From NCBI RefSeq assembly GCF_000160775.2, contig NZ_CM001024.1, positions 1,104,113 through 1,168,112 on the forward strand: a stretch of DNA of 64,000 nt, given 5' to 3'. The notes under the pieces were generated by a model, which did no database searches, was not told where the DNA came from, and saw only the letters and a program-made list of their open reading frames with translations. The stretch comes from Aeromicrobium marinum DSM 15272 (lineage in GTDB: Bacteria; Actinomycetota; Actinomycetes; Propionibacteriales; Nocardioidaceae). Below, piece by piece: positions 7,916 to 16,326 of this stretch (position 1 is its first letter; every line of letters begins with the position of its first letter). Both the position numbers and the translations under genes were made by a program.

Positions 7916-9450
7916 CGGGGTCCCTCCCAGGCCTGGGGTCGCGACAGCCAGAAGGCCGGCAGGGCGGCCAGCACCAGCAGGGCCAGAGCATAGGGCGCAG
8001 CGGCGCCGTAGGCCGAGGCGTTGGTGCGGCTCCAGATCTCGGTGGCCAGCGTCTCGTAGCCGGTCGGACGGAGGATGAGCGTCGCCGGCAGCTCCTTCAT
8101 GGCCGTCAGCATGACGAGCAGCGCCCCGGCGGCGATGCCGGGGGAGGCGAGCCGCCAGGTGGTGGACCGTTGGGCGGCGACCGGGCCGCGCCCCAACGAC
8201 CGCGCGGTCAGGGCCAGCTGGGGGGACACCAACGAGATCGAACCGCGGGTGGCGCCGATCGCCTTGGGCAGGAACAGCACGGCGTAGGCGAAGACGAGGA
8301 CCGCGGTGGTCTGGTAGAGGTCGGGCACGATCCGTAGCGAGAAGTAGACGAGCGACAGGGCGACCACGATGCCGGGCAGCGCGTGTCCGGTGTAGCCGCC
8401 GGTCTCGACCGCCGCGACGGCGCGGCCGCGGTACCGGGCCGCCAGTGCACCGATGGGGATGGCCAGGAGCAGCACCACCAGCGCGGCCGCGGCCGACACG
8501 CCCACGGTGCCGACGACGGCTGCGACCAGCTCGTCCCACTGCAGGGACCGGGAGGTGCCCTCGCCGAGACGCCGGAACAGTGCGACCACGGGGACCACCA
8601 GGGCGATCACCGGGAGGACGAACATTCCCGCCATCACGGGTGCGGCCCACCGGCCGGGGTCGATCGGCTCAGGCGGACGCCGGACGCCCGATCCGGTCCG
8701 CCACCGTTCGCCCCGGCCACGCAGGCGTCTCTCCCCGGCGACCAGCGTCAGGGCGATGACGGCGAGCATCAGGGCCAGGACGACGGCGCTGTCACGACCG
8801 ATGAACGACTCGTACTGGCGCTGGATCGCGAAGGTGAAGACCGGGAAGCGGAACATCGACACGGCACCGAAGTCCGACAGGACGTAGAGCGCGACGAGCA
8901 GGGTTCCGGCACCGGCGGCGGGCGCCAGCTGGGGGAGGGTCGCGGTGCGCCACGCCTCGGTCGGGCCGCGGCCGAGCGACCGGGCGACCTCCGCCGGAGC
9001 GGGATCGGCGCTGCGCAGAGCAGCGGCGACCGGGAGGGTGACGTACGGCGTGCTGACCGCGGTGAGGATGAGCCACGACGGCACGAAGCCGCTCCACCCG
9101 GGAAAGGTGGCGAGCCACCCGTAGGCCGACACGTACGACGGGACGGCCAGCGGCAGGGCGGCCAGCATCAGCCATGCGGCTCCGCCCGGGAGGCGCAGGC
9201 GGGTGGTGGCCCAGGCCGTCGCCATCCCGATGACGAGGCAGGAGGCGCACACGGCGGCGGTGAGGCCCAGGCTGCGGACGACGAGGGAGAGGGTCCGGCC
9301 ACGCCAGACCGTGTCGGCCACGTCCGACCAGCCGACGTCGATGCCCCGGACCAGCAGGTACCACAGCGGGACCGACGCGACGAGAGCCCCCGCCCCCGCT
9401 GCGAGCAGCAGGGGGAGCGGGGGTCGCGTCGTGGCCGGCGGGGTACTCAG
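7912..9450 (-). CDS. Iron(III) ABC transporter permease (fused, two halves)
   Basis: This protein of about 512 residues contains two tandem permease units with about 12 membrane helices. Each half has an EAA-type loop contacting the ATPase: EVARSLGRGPTEAWRTATLP and TARSLGRGPVAAQRS. This matches FbpB permeases. The start is unusual: in frame, the first membrane helix is preceded only by CTG in a CTGA overlap with the upstream stop. The next GTG (near 9321) would delete helix 1, and no ATG, GTG or TTG lies close upstream. I therefore place the start at the CTG (9450) and mark it as uncertain. Confidence 0.85.
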   Translation of the reverse strand: MSTPPATTRPPLPLLLAAGAGALVASVPLWYLLVRGIDVGWSDVADTVWRGRTLSLVVRSLGLTAAVCASCLVIGMATAWATTRLRLPGGAAWLMLAALPLAVPSYVSAYGWLATFPGWSGFVPSWLILTAVSTPYVTLPVAAALRSADPAPAEVARSLGRGPTEAWRTATLPQLAPAAGAGTLLVALYVLSDFGAVSMFRFPVFTFAIQRQYESFIGRDSAVVLALMLAVIALTLVAGERRLRGRGERWRTGSGVRRPPEPIDPGRWAAPVMAGMFVLPVIALVVPVVALFRRLGEGTSRSLQWDELVAAVVGTVGVSAAAALVVLLLAIPIGALAARYRGRAVAAVETGGYTGHALPGIVVALSLVYFSLRIVPDLYQTTAVLVFAYAVLFLPKAIGATRGSISLVSPQLALTARSLGRGPVAAQRSTTWRLASPGIAAGALLVMLTAMKELPATLILRPTGYETLATEIWSRTNASAYGAAAPYALALLVLAALPAFWLSRPQAWEGPR

Positions 9451-10472
9451 AGCAGTCCGGCCCCTTCGATCATGGTGACCGTGGCGGCGAGGTCCGCCAG
9501 GTCGGACAGGTCGATGTCCGGTCCTTCCAGGTCCTGCAGCGGCGGCAGTCCCTCCGGCGCGGCGACGCCCGGCACGAGCGGGTACTCGAAGGTGTTCTCG
9601 ACGAAGTACGCCTGTCCGGTCTCGGAGATCAGGTACTCGACGAACGCCAGCGCGTCCGGGTCGTCGGAGAGGACACCGGCGCCGGTGACGTTGACCAGGG
9701 CGCCCGGGTCGCCCGGGTCGGCGAACTTCAGCTGCGCGCGCATGTTCTCGGCACCGACCTCGTCGGCGGCCCGGAACCAGTAGTAGTGGTTGATCAGGCC
9801 GATGTCGAGGGCGCCGTCGTCGACGGCGGTGAGGGTCGCGACGTTGTTCTCGTACTCCTGCAGGTCGTTGCTCTCCATGCCCTCGAGCCAGGCGCGGGCG
9901 GCGTCGTCGCCCTCGGCCACGCGGTACGCCGTGACGAAGGCCTGGAAGCTCGCGTTGCCGGGCGGGAACCCGACCCGGCCGCTCCACTCGGGCTCGGCGA
10001 ACGTCGCGACGGTGCCGGGGACCTCGTCGGCGGAGAGCTCCTCGCCGTCGTAGGCGATGACGCGGGCGCGGCCGGTGATGCCGACCCAGGAGCCGTCGGT
10101 CGAGGTGAACTCGGGGAGCACCGCGCCGGTGATGTCGGCGGGCAGCTCGCGCAGGAGTCCCTCGTCGGCCAGGGCGCCGAGCGCGCCCGCGTCCTGCGAC
10201 AGGAAGACGTCGGCCGGGGTGCGGTCACCCTCGTCGATCAGCGTCGCGGCGTGCTCGGTGGTGCCGGCGTAGCGGGCCTCGACCTGGATGCCGGTCTCCT
10301 CGGTGAACTGCTCGATGAGCGGCGACACCAGCTCCTCGTCACGGCCGACGTAGACCACCAGGGCATCGCCGGACGCGGTGTCGTCGGGGTCCGATCCGCA
10401 GGCGGTCAGCACCAGCAGGCTGCTCGTCAGGACGAGGGCGGATCGCAGGAGGCGGGGACGTGCGGAGGTCAT
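9447..10472 (-). CDS. Iron(III) ABC transporter substrate-binding lipoprotein
   Basis: This 341-residue protein has a lipobox LTAC with Cys25 and a mature FbpA-like periplasmic-binding fold. The tandem tyrosines in INHYYWFRAADE fit the Tyr pair that binds Fe(III) in FbpA proteins. The ATG at 10472 begins a proper signal peptide; a longer frame to 10541 would run through the iron box and was rejected. An IdeR/DtxR-type palindrome lies 23 bp upstream, so expression should rise when iron is scarce. Confidence 0.93.
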   Translation of the reverse strand: MTSARPRLLRSALVLTSSLLVLTACGSDPDDTASGDALVVYVGRDEELVSPLIEQFTEETGIQVEARYAGTTEHAATLIDEGDRTPADVFLSQDAGALGALADEGLLRELPADITGAVLPEFTSTDGSWVGITGRARVIAYDGEELSADEVPGTVATFAEPEWSGRVGFPPGNASFQAFVTAYRVAEGDDAARAWLEGMESNDLQEYENNVATLTAVDDGALDIGLINHYYWFRAADEVGAENMRAQLKFADPGDPGALVNVTGAGVLSDDPDALAFVEYLISETGQAYFVENTFEYPLVPGVAAPEGLPPLQDLEGPDIDLSDLADLAATVTMIEGAGLL

Positions 10473-10495
10473 GAAACTCCTCGGGTCGGGCGTGC

Positions 10496-10514
10496 TTAGG
10501 CGAGGCGAGCCTAA
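10496..10514. promoter_or_regulatory. IdeR/DtxR-type iron box
   Basis: The 19-bp site TTAGGCGAGGCGAGCCTAA is an imperfect palindrome with outer arms TTAGGC/GCCTAA, close to the known TTAGGTTAGNCTAACCTAA consensus. It lies 23 bp before the binding-protein ATG on the minus strand. Iron-loaded IdeR bound here would block the iron transporter operon. Confidence 0.8.
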
Positions 10515-10540
10515 CATCGGAGTCGCGGCCGGGCAGACCA

Positions 10541-10585
10541 CGGCCGGTGCGCGGACGGACCGAGGGGTCCGCCGGGCACCGGCCG
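10541..10585 (-). terminator. Terminator-like hairpin after the superoxide dismutase gene
   Basis: A 10-bp perfect outer stem (10541-10550 with 10576-10585) encloses a second 5-bp stem (10557-10561 with 10666 equivalent 10566-10570) with loop GAGG. It starts 18 nt past the sodA stop. There is no T-tract, as is common for actinobacterial terminators. It would also insulate the iron operon. Confidence 0.55.
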
Positions 10586-10602
10586 GGTCGGGCGGGGGTG
10601 GA

Positions 10603-11220
10603 TCAGAAGATGATGGATCCGCCGGTCGTCGCCGCGGTGAACCGCTCCTGGGCGTCGGCCCAGTTGACGATGTTCCACCACGCCTTGACGTAGTCGCCCT
10701 TGACGTTGAGGTAGTCGAGGTAGAAGGCGTGCTCCCACATGTCGAGCTGGGTGATCGGGATCAGCGTCGCCGGGATGTTGGCCTGCTGGTCGTAGAGCTG
10801 GACGACGAGGAGCTTCTGTCCGAGCGAGTCCCAGGCGAGGATCGCCCAGCCGGACCCCTGGATCGTCAGGGCCACCTGCTCGAAGTGGGCCCGGAACGCG
10901 TCGTACGAGCCGAAGTTCTCGTCGATCGCCGCGGCCAGCTCCCCGGTGGGCTTGTCGCCGCCGTCGGGGGAGAGGTTCTTCCAGAAGATCGAGTGGTTGA
11001 TGTGGCCGCCGAGGTTGAACGCGAGGTTCTTCTCGATGCCGGCGATCGCGCCGTAGTTCTCGGTCGCGCGGGCCTCCTCGAGCTTCTCCAGGGCCGTGTT
11101 GAGCCCACCGACGTAGTTCTGGTGGTGCTTGGAGTGGTGCAGCTCCATGATCTTGCCGGAGATGTGGGGGTCCAGATCGCCGTAGTCGTAGTTGAGCTCG
11201 GGCAGGGTGTAGTCGGCCAC
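10603..11220 (-). CDS. sodA: Superoxide dismutase (Fe/Mn family)
   Basis: This 205-residue enzyme converts superoxide to oxygen and hydrogen peroxide. Metal ligands are visible as His28 in ELHHSKHH, His76 in [10 protein letters not shown], and the Asp and His of [13 protein letters not shown]. At the position where M. tuberculosis SodA has His145 the sequence reads YDQQANIP, with Gln, which favours Mn or cambialistic use; this metal call is tentative. The GTG at 11220 has an excellent GAGGAGG seven bases upstream. No signal peptide is present. Confidence 0.93.
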   Translation of the reverse strand: MADYTLPELNYDYGDLDPHISGKIMELHHSKHHQNYVGGLNTALEKLEEARATENYGAIAGIEKNLAFNLGGHINHSIFWKNLSPDGGDKPTGELAAAIDENFGSYDAFRAHFEQVALTIQGSGWAILAWDSLGQKLLVVQLYDQQANIPATLIPITQLDMWEHAFYLDYLNVKGDYVKAWWNIVNWADAQERFTAATTGGSIIF

Positions 11221-11427
11221 GTGTCCTCCTCGGGTTCGGGCCACGCTGGGCCCGGGGATGTGCTGACGTCCGTTCTCCTCCATCTTGGCACTCGGCGCCG
11301 TGAGAGCAAGGCCACCCCCGTCGCGACTCACGATCCGGACCCCGTGCGGGCGGTCCCGATGACCTAGGCTGACCGTGGACGGTGTGCCGGTCGGCGGCAT
11401 GCGCACTCGGTAGAGGAATGAGGCACC

Positions 11428-12012
11428 GTGGCGACGACGGGCGAGGACCGGGTCTTCACGATCCCCAACCTCCTCAGCTTCGTCCGGCTGCTGCTCGTCC
11501 CGGTGTTCCTGTGGCTGGTCCTCGGCCCGGAGGCCGACGAGCTGGCGCTCGTGGTGCTGGTCGTCTCCGGCATCACCGACTACCTCGACGGCAAGCTGGC
11601 GCGGAGCCTCGGTCAGACCTCCAAGATCGGCGCCATCCTCGACCCGGTGGCCGACCGGTTGTACATCCTGGCCGTGGTCGTCGGCCTCGGGCTGCGCGAG
11701 ATCATCCCCTGGTGGTTGGCCGTCGCCCTGCCGCTGCGCGACGTCTTCCTGTTCAGCCTCGTACCGTTCCTGCGCACCCGCGGCTACAGCTCGCTGCCGG
11801 TGCACTTCCTGGGCAAGGCGGCCACGGCCGGCCTGCTGTACGCCTTCCCGCTGCTGCTCCTGGGGGACGGGTCGGGCACGGTCGCCGACCTCGCCAACGT
11901 CTTCGGCTGGGCGTTCGCGATCTGGGGCGTGGGTCTGTACTGGTGGGGAGGCGTGCTCTACGCGTTCCAGGTCCGCAAGCTGCTCGCCAGCACCGAGCGC
12001 GTGGCCGGCTGA
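11428..12012 (+). CDS. CDP-alcohol phosphatidyltransferase family protein
   Basis: This 194-residue membrane protein has the diagnostic metal-binding motif [13 protein letters not shown]...GAILDPVAD with Asp51, Asp54, Asp72 and Asp76. It transfers a phosphatidyl group from a CDP-linked donor to an alcohol. It occupies the place of pgsA2 (Rv1822) at the head of the conserved DUF881-gcvH-garA block, but the acceptor alcohol cannot be told from sequence. The GTG at 11428 has TGAGGCACC upstream. A TAGGCT -10 at 11365-11370 lies in the 207-bp gap shared with sodA. Confidence 0.88.
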   Translation: MATTGEDRVFTIPNLLSFVRLLLVPVFLWLVLGPEADELALVVLVVSGITDYLDGKLARSLGQTSKIGAILDPVADRLYILAVVVGLGLREIIPWWLAVALPLRDVFLFSLVPFLRTRGYSSLPVHFLGKAATAGLLYAFPLLLLGDGSGTVADLANVFGWAFAIWGVGLYWWGGVLYAFQVRKLLASTERVAG

Positions 12013-12022
12013 GCGGGTCGCC

Positions 12023-12832
12023 ATGGCCACCTCCCGCAGCGACGACCCGGTCGAGCCGCGCACCCCGTACAGCCAGGAGTCCGTCGGCCTGCTCGACCAG
12101 ATCGCCGAGCGTGCTCTCGACGACGACTACTACCTCGTCCGTGACGGTCGCTACTCCCGGTCGCGCACCGTCAACGGGTTCGGGACGGCCGTGGTGGTCA
12201 CGGTGTTCGCCCTCATGGTCACCATCACCGCCGTGCAGAACTACCGCGACCGGCCCGCCAGCGAGGCGACCCGCGAGACCTTGATCGCCGACGTGCGGGC
12301 TCGGCAGGCCCAGCTGGAGACGCGGGAGGCGCAGGCTGCGGCGCTGTCGGCGGAGGTCGAGGACCTGCAGGCCGCCGACGACACCACCGAGACCGGCCAG
12401 CGGGCCCGGCTCCTCACCGGGGCGTCGGAGGTGACCGGCCCCGGGATCGTCATCTCGATCGATCCCGGCGACGGCGACGTCAGCGATGCCGAGCTGCGCG
12501 GCGTGGTCAACACGCTGTGGGCGGTGGGGGCGGAGGCCGTCGCGCTCAACGGCCAGCGCATCGGTGCCCTGACCTCGATCCGTTCCGCCGGCGGCACCCT
12601 GACCGTCAACTTCCGCTCCGTCGGTCCGCCCTACACGATCGAGGCGATCGGTGCCTCCGACACGCTCGCCGAACGTTTCCTCGACAGCGGTGAGGGTCGG
12701 TACTGGGAACGCCGCGAGCTGGGTGGCACGCTGGTCTTCGGGTTGTCGCCTGCCGACGACCTGCGGCTGGATGCCGCGCCCGTCAGTCGGACCACGGTCT
12801 CGGTGGCCGCAGTGGAAGGAGGCGCCCCATGA
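12023..12832 (+). CDS. DUF881 membrane-anchored protein
   Basis: This 269-residue protein has a cytosolic N-terminus, one membrane helix (about 53-73), a coiled coil rich in Ala, Glu and Gln (about 92-125) and an extracellular DUF881 domain (about 130-265; [28 protein letters not shown]). Rv1823 is the syntenic relative. The family's function is not established; pairing with SbpA and a second DUF881 protein is strictly conserved. It overlaps the next gene by 4 nt (ATGA). Confidence 0.85.
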   Translation: MATSRSDDPVEPRTPYSQESVGLLDQIAERALDDDYYLVRDGRYSRSRTVNGFGTAVVVTVFALMVTITAVQNYRDRPASEATRETLIADVRARQAQLETREAQAAALSAEVEDLQAADDTTETGQRARLLTGASEVTGPGIVISIDPGDGDVSDAELRGVVNTLWAVGAEAVALNGQRIGALTSIRSAGGTLTVNFRSVGPPYTIEAIGASDTLAERFLDSGEGRYWERRELGGTLVFGLSPADDLRLDAAPVSRTTVSVAAVEGGAP

Positions 12833-13161
12833 TCCCGGTCATCGGCCTCGTCGTCGGCGTCACGGCCGGCCTGCTGCTGCAGCCCACGGTGCCGCTCGCG
12901 CTGCAGCCGTACCTGCCCATCGCGATCATCGCGGCGCTCGACGCCGTCGTGGGGGCCGTACGGGCCCTGGGCGAGAAGCGGTTCGACGACCGCGTGTTCG
13001 TCATCTCCTTCATCTCCAACGTGGTGATCGCCGCACTCATCGTCTTCCTCGGTGACCAGCTGGGGGTCGGGTCGCAGCTCTCGACGGGTGTGGTCGTCGT
13101 CCTCGGCATCCGGATCTTCGCCAACGCCGCCGCCATCCGGAGGAGGATCTTCCGTGCCTGA
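12829..13161 (+). CDS. sbp: Small basic protein, DUF1290 family
   Basis: This 110-residue protein has three membrane segments and matches the small basic protein family first described in Bacillus and found as Rv1824. Landmarks are LPIAIIAALDAVVGAVRA and FVISFISNVVIAALIVFLGDQLG. It lies between two DUF881 genes and overlaps both (4 and 8 nt), which suggests a membrane complex of the three products. Molecular role unknown. Confidence 0.88.
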   Translation: MIPVIGLVVGVTAGLLLQPTVPLALQPYLPIAIIAALDAVVGAVRALGEKRFDDRVFVISFISNVVIAALIVFLGDQLGVGSQLSTGVVVVLGIRIFANAAAIRRRIFRA

Positions 13162-13873
13162 GGTCGAGGAGCATCCAGTGGGAGGGGCGGCACGGCGGCG
13201 CCCGATCGCCCGACAGGTCTTGGTCGCGGTCCTGCTGGGCACCTTCGCCTTCGCCCTGACCGTCCAGGTCCGTCAGGACGACGGAGAGGCCTTCTCCTCG
13301 GTGCGAGGGGTCGAGCTGGTGGAGCTGCTCAAGTCCCTGGAGGCGGCCAACAGCCGGTTGGGGGAGCAGATCGGCGAGCTGAGCCAGACCCGCAGCGACC
13401 TGTTGTCCTCCACCGACCAGTCGGCGACGGCCGAGGCGGAGGCCCGGCGGCGCAGCGAGGAGCTCTCGATCCTGGCCGGCCGGGTGGGCGCCACCGGGCC
13501 CGGGGTGCGGATCACCGTGGCGGACCCGTCCGGCACCGTCGACGCCGGACTGCTGCTCGACACCGTGCAGGAGCTGAGGGATGCCGGCGCCGAGGTGATC
13601 GTCATCAATGGCACCGCCCGTGTCGTCGCGCAGACCTGGTTCGGCGACGACACCGACGGCGTGCGCGTCGGTGGTCGTCTCGTCGAGCGTCCGTTCGTCA
13701 TCGAGGCCATCGGCGATGCCGAGACGATGGCGTCGGCGCTGCAGATCCGCGGGGGGATCGCCGACCGGTTCGCCGGCCGCGACGCCCGGCTCGCGGTCCG
13801 CCTGGTCGAATCGGTCACCATCACCGCATTGGTCGACCCGGTGACCCCCGAGTACGCTCGTCCGGGGTCGTGA
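13154..13873 (+). CDS. DUF881 membrane-anchored protein (second copy)
   Basis: This 239-residue protein has one membrane helix (about 20-37), a coiled-coil stretch (about 50-100) and a DUF881 domain (about 105-230; VGATGPGVRITVADPSGT, VINGTARVVAQTWFG). It corresponds to Rv1825. The GTG at 13154 overlaps SbpA by 8 nt; longer in-frame readings would run far into sbp. Probably paralogous to the DUF881 gene at 12023. Function unknown. Confidence 0.83.
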   Translation: MPEVEEHPVGGAARRRPIARQVLVAVLLGTFAFALTVQVRQDDGEAFSSVRGVELVELLKSLEAANSRLGEQIGELSQTRSDLLSSTDQSATAEAEARRRSEELSILAGRVGATGPGVRITVADPSGTVDAGLLLDTVQELRDAGAEVIVINGTARVVAQTWFGDDTDGVRVGGRLVERPFVIEAIGDAETMASALQIRGGIADRFAGRDARLAVRLVESVTITALVDPVTPEYARPGS

Positions 13874-13930
13874 CCTGCGACCCGGACGCGCCCTGACCGC
13901 GTCCCTGACGCCCGTGGCCGAGGAGCAGCC

Positions 13931-14308
13931 GTGATCCCCGAGGACCTGTACTACAGCGAAGAGCACGAGTGGGTGCGCGTCGACGACGACGTCGTCACCA
14001 TCGGGATCACCGACTACGCCCAGGACGCCCTGGGCGACATCGTCTACGTCGAGCTGCCCGCGGTCGGCGACGTCCTCCAGGAAGGCGCCGTCGTGGGCGA
14101 GCTGGAGTCCACGAAGTCCGTCAGCGACATCTTCTGCCCCGTGGCCGGCGAGGTGATCGCCCGCAACGACGCGCTCGACGGAGGGCCGGAGGTCATCAAC
14201 TCCGACCCCTACGGCGAGGGGTGGTTGCTGAAGCTGCGGGTCACCGACGACGACCCGACGGCCGGCCTCCTGACGGCCGAGCGCTACACCGCCATCACGT
14301 CGGCGTAG
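13931..14308 (+). CDS. gcvH: Glycine cleavage system H protein
   Basis: This 125-residue lipoyl carrier shuttles the aminomethyl group from P protein to T protein. The lipoylation site is Lys62 in GELESTKSVSDIFCP. N-terminal EDLYYSEEHEWVRV is characteristic. The GTG start has GAGGAGC eight bases upstream. gcvP lies 2.8 kb downstream with its own riboswitch, while gcvT is not in the window, so the system is split over loci as in M. tuberculosis (Rv1826). Confidence 0.95.
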   Translation: MIPEDLYYSEEHEWVRVDDDVVTIGITDYAQDALGDIVYVELPAVGDVLQEGAVVGELESTKSVSDIFCPVAGEVIARNDALDGGPEVINSDPYGEGWLLKLRVTDDDPTAGLLTAERYTAITSA

Positions 14309-14381
14309 TCATCGTCCGCAGACCTCCCGGAGTGTTAGGTTGGACCCATCGCCCGTCCGAGCCGACCAGGAGTGATCAGGG

Positions 14382-14825
14382 ATGTCCTCGCCTGCTGACG
14401 AGTCCGGCGTCTCCGGGCCGATGAGCGACCACACGTCGCACATCCCCGTCGTCGACCACGACACCGAGGAGATGAGCGCCACCGACATCTCCGCGGTCGA
14501 GAACCTGCCCGCCGGCAGCGCCATGCTGCTGGTGCAGCGTGGTCCCGACGCCGGCGCGAGGTTCCTGCTCGACTCCGACGACATCTCGGTCGGACGGCAT
14601 CCCGACAGCGCGATCTTCCTCGACGACATCAGCGTCTCGCGTCGGCACGCGGTCTTCCGCCGCACCGACGTGGGGTTCACCGTCGCCGACCTCGGCAGCC
14701 TCAACGGCACCTACGTCAACCGCGACCGGATCGACGGCGACGTCGTCCTGTCCGGTGGCGACGAGGTCCAGTTCGGCAAGTACCGCCTCATCTACTTCGC
14801 AGGGGCCCTGCGAGGCGGCGCATGA
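14382..14825 (+). CDS. garA: FHA-domain protein, GarA/OdhI-like
   Basis: This 147-residue protein has a C-terminal FHA domain (about 60-140) with the phosphothreonine-binding signature SVGRHPDSAIFLDDISVSRRHA and DLGSLNGTYVNR. GarA/OdhI proteins bind and inhibit 2-oxoglutarate dehydrogenase and activate glutamate synthesis until kinases phosphorylate an N-terminal ETTS motif. That motif is absent here: the N-terminus reads DHTSHIPVV and DTEEMSATDIS, so control may differ. A TAGGTT -10 near 14336 precedes it. It overlaps the MerR gene as ATGA. Assignment rests on the domain and the Rv1827 synteny. Confidence 0.85.
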   Translation: MSSPADESGVSGPMSDHTSHIPVVDHDTEEMSATDISAVENLPAGSAMLLVQRGPDAGARFLLDSDDISVGRHPDSAIFLDDISVSRRHAVFRRTDVGFTVADLGSLNGTYVNRDRIDGDVVLSGGDEVQFGKYRLIYFAGALRGGA

Positions 14826-15520
14826 CCGAGCCGATGCCCGAGATCGCGCGTCTGGGCATCGGCAAGGTGCTCGACGAGATGCGGGTCGAGTTCCCTGATC
14901 TCACCATCACCAAGATCCGGTACCTGGAGTCCGAGGGGCTCCTGGAGCCCGAACGCACCTCCTCGGGGTACCGCAAGTTCTCGTTCGCCGACGTCGAGCG
15001 TCTGCGCTTCATCCTGCGCCAGCAGCGGGATGCCTTCTGGCCGCTGAGCCACATCCGCGAGGTCCTCGACGACATGGACAACGGCCGGGTCCCCTCGGCC
15101 GGACGCTGGTCGCCGAGCGTGGCCCTCGCGGCCGACGACCTGCCCGACGCCGCCACCTTCTCCGAGAAGCCCAGCCAGGTCCGGCTGACGCGCGCCGACC
15201 TGCTCGAGGCGGCCGGCATCGACGGCGACGTCCTCGACGAGCTCGAGGCGCACGGGGTCATCGAGCGCCGACCGAACCAGACGTACTACGACGGTGACGA
15301 CCTCGCCGTGGCCAACCTGGCGGGGGAGTTCGCCCAGCTGGGGGTCGAACCCCGTCATCTCCGGCCGTTCCGGGCGGCCGCGACCCGTGAGGTCAGCCTG
15401 ATCCGTCAGGTCCTGGACCCACGCGCAGGCGACGACGCACAACGGGTCACCGCCGACCTCGCGGCGCTGTCGGTGCGCCTGCACACCCTGCTGGTGCGAC
15501 ACGGACTGCAGGGTCGCTGA
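14822..15520 (+). CDS. ftsR: MerR-family regulator, FtsR/Rv1828-like
   Basis: This 232-residue protein has a winged-helix MerR DNA-binding domain (about 11-80; LTITKIRYLESEGLLEPERTSSGYRKFS) and a long C-terminal domain without recognisable metal-binding cysteines. Rv1828 and corynebacterial FtsR, which activates ftsZ, occupy this same position. It overlaps the FHA gene by 4 nt. An inverted repeat at 16235-16257, upstream of the second MerR gene, is a plausible target. Function by synteny and similarity. Confidence 0.82.
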   Translation: MTEPMPEIARLGIGKVLDEMRVEFPDLTITKIRYLESEGLLEPERTSSGYRKFSFADVERLRFILRQQRDAFWPLSHIREVLDDMDNGRVPSAGRWSPSVALAADDLPDAATFSEKPSQVRLTRADLLEAAGIDGDVLDELEAHGVIERRPNQTYYDGDDLAVANLAGEFAQLGVEPRHLRPFRAAATREVSLIRQVLDPRAGDDAQRVTADLAALSVRLHTLLVRHGLQGR

Positions 15521-15525
15521 TCGCG

Positions 15526-15987
15526 GTGCGCGAGGTCGAGGTCGTCGGGGTCCGGGTCGAGATGCCGACCCAGCAGCCGCTGGTGCTGCTGCGGGAGGCC
15601 GAGGGCTCGCGGTTCGTGCCGATCTGGATCGGCGCGGTGGAGGCGTCCGCGATCGCGTACGCCCACCAGGGCACCGAGACGGTCCGCCCGTTGACCCACG
15701 ACCTGATGAACCAGCTGGTCGTCGCGCTGGGCGACGAGCTCGACCGGGTCGAGATCGTCGACGTCACCGACGGGGTGTTCTTCGCCGAGCTGCGGTTCGC
15801 CTCCGGTGCCGTCGTCAGTGCGCGGCCGTCGGACTCGATCGCCCTGGCCCTGCGGGCCGGCGCCCGGATCTTCTGCGCCGAGGACGTGCTGGACGACGCC
15901 GGCATCGTGTCGACCTCCGAGGAGGAGGCCGAGGTCGAGAAGTTCCGTGAGTTCCTCGACGAGATCGAGCCCGAAGATTTTGGTTGA
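15526..15987 (+). CDS. Bifunctional nuclease-family protein (DUF151)
   Basis: This 153-residue protein belongs to the DUF151 family (Rv1829), some members of which show DNase and RNase activity. Landmarks are MPTQQPLVLLREAEG, PIWIGAVEASAIA and RPSDSIALALRAGA, followed by an acidic C-terminus. The GTG at 15526 begins 5 nt after the MerR stop. Its final codons and stop fall inside an interspersed repeat (15981-16020), so the tail DFG may be repeat-derived. Confidence 0.87.
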   Translation: MREVEVVGVRVEMPTQQPLVLLREAEGSRFVPIWIGAVEASAIAYAHQGTETVRPLTHDLMNQLVVALGDELDRVEIVDVTDGVFFAELRFASGAVVSARPSDSIALALRAGARIFCAEDVLDDAGIVSTSEEEAEVEKFREFLDEIEPEDFG

Positions 15988-16020
15988 GGTGCGAGGAGCT
16001 CTGCGACGAGCCACGAAACC
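15981..16020 (-). repeat. Interspersed repeat, copy A (inverted orientation)
   Basis: This 40-bp sequence (starting TGGTTGAGGTGCGAGGAG) is the near reverse complement of copy B at 16052-16093. It includes the DUF151 stop codon. A and B can pair as a long hairpin, which may end transcription. Confidence 0.65.
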
Positions 16021-16049
16021 CGGTGAGGTGCACGCCCGACGCGGGGATG

Positions 16050-16165
16050 GTGGTTTCGAGGCTCGGGCGCGGGGCGCCCTCGCACCTCAACCACCGAGCG
16101 GTGGCGCGGGGACAATGGTTTCGAGGCTCGGGCGCGGGGTCCCCTCACACCTCCACCACCGAGTG
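16050..16165 (+). repeat. Two tandem copies (B, C) of the interspersed repeat
   Basis: The 24-bp core TGGTTTCGAGGCTCGGGCGC plus GGGG occurs at 16051-16074 and again at 16116-16139, 65 bp apart. Each is followed by a related CTCRCACCTCMACCACCGAG block. Together with copy A they fill the front of the only gap above 300 bp in the window (15988-16326). The rest of that gap holds a weak hairpin (16169-16195), a palindrome and a promoter; I see no gene in it. Confidence 0.7.
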
Positions 16166-16234
16166 GTCCAACCCTCGAGCGGCCCTCAAGGGTTGCGACA
16201 CGCCGCGCCGGACGCTCGGTCGTTGACCCGGCCA

Positions 16235-16257
16235 AGTCTCACCCTTACCTTGAGACT
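16235..16257. promoter_or_regulatory. Inverted repeat, probable MerR-type operator
   Basis: Perfect 7-bp arms AGTCTCA and TGAGACT flank a 9-bp spacer (CCCTTACCT). The site lies 70 bp before the MerR-family gene at 16327 and upstream of a -10 TAGGCT at 16291-16296. Two MerR regulators are encoded on either side, so one of them is the likely binder. Confidence 0.5.
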
Positions 16258-16326
16258 ACCGAGGGAGCCCCCGGCGTCACCGCGCCGCGGTAGGCTGCAC
16301 CTCACCCCGTTCGGAAGGCCGGTGTC

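Noticed and set aside
11375-11413. Mini-ORF (GTG, 12 codons) after TAGGCT before the phosphatidyltransferase gene
   Set aside because: The start lies only four bases from the -10, so it would precede the likely transcription start; no supporting signal.
16169-16195. CAACCCT/AGGGTTG hairpin as a true terminator
   Set aside because: Stem is only 7 bp with a 13-base loop and no T-tract; too weak to call alone.
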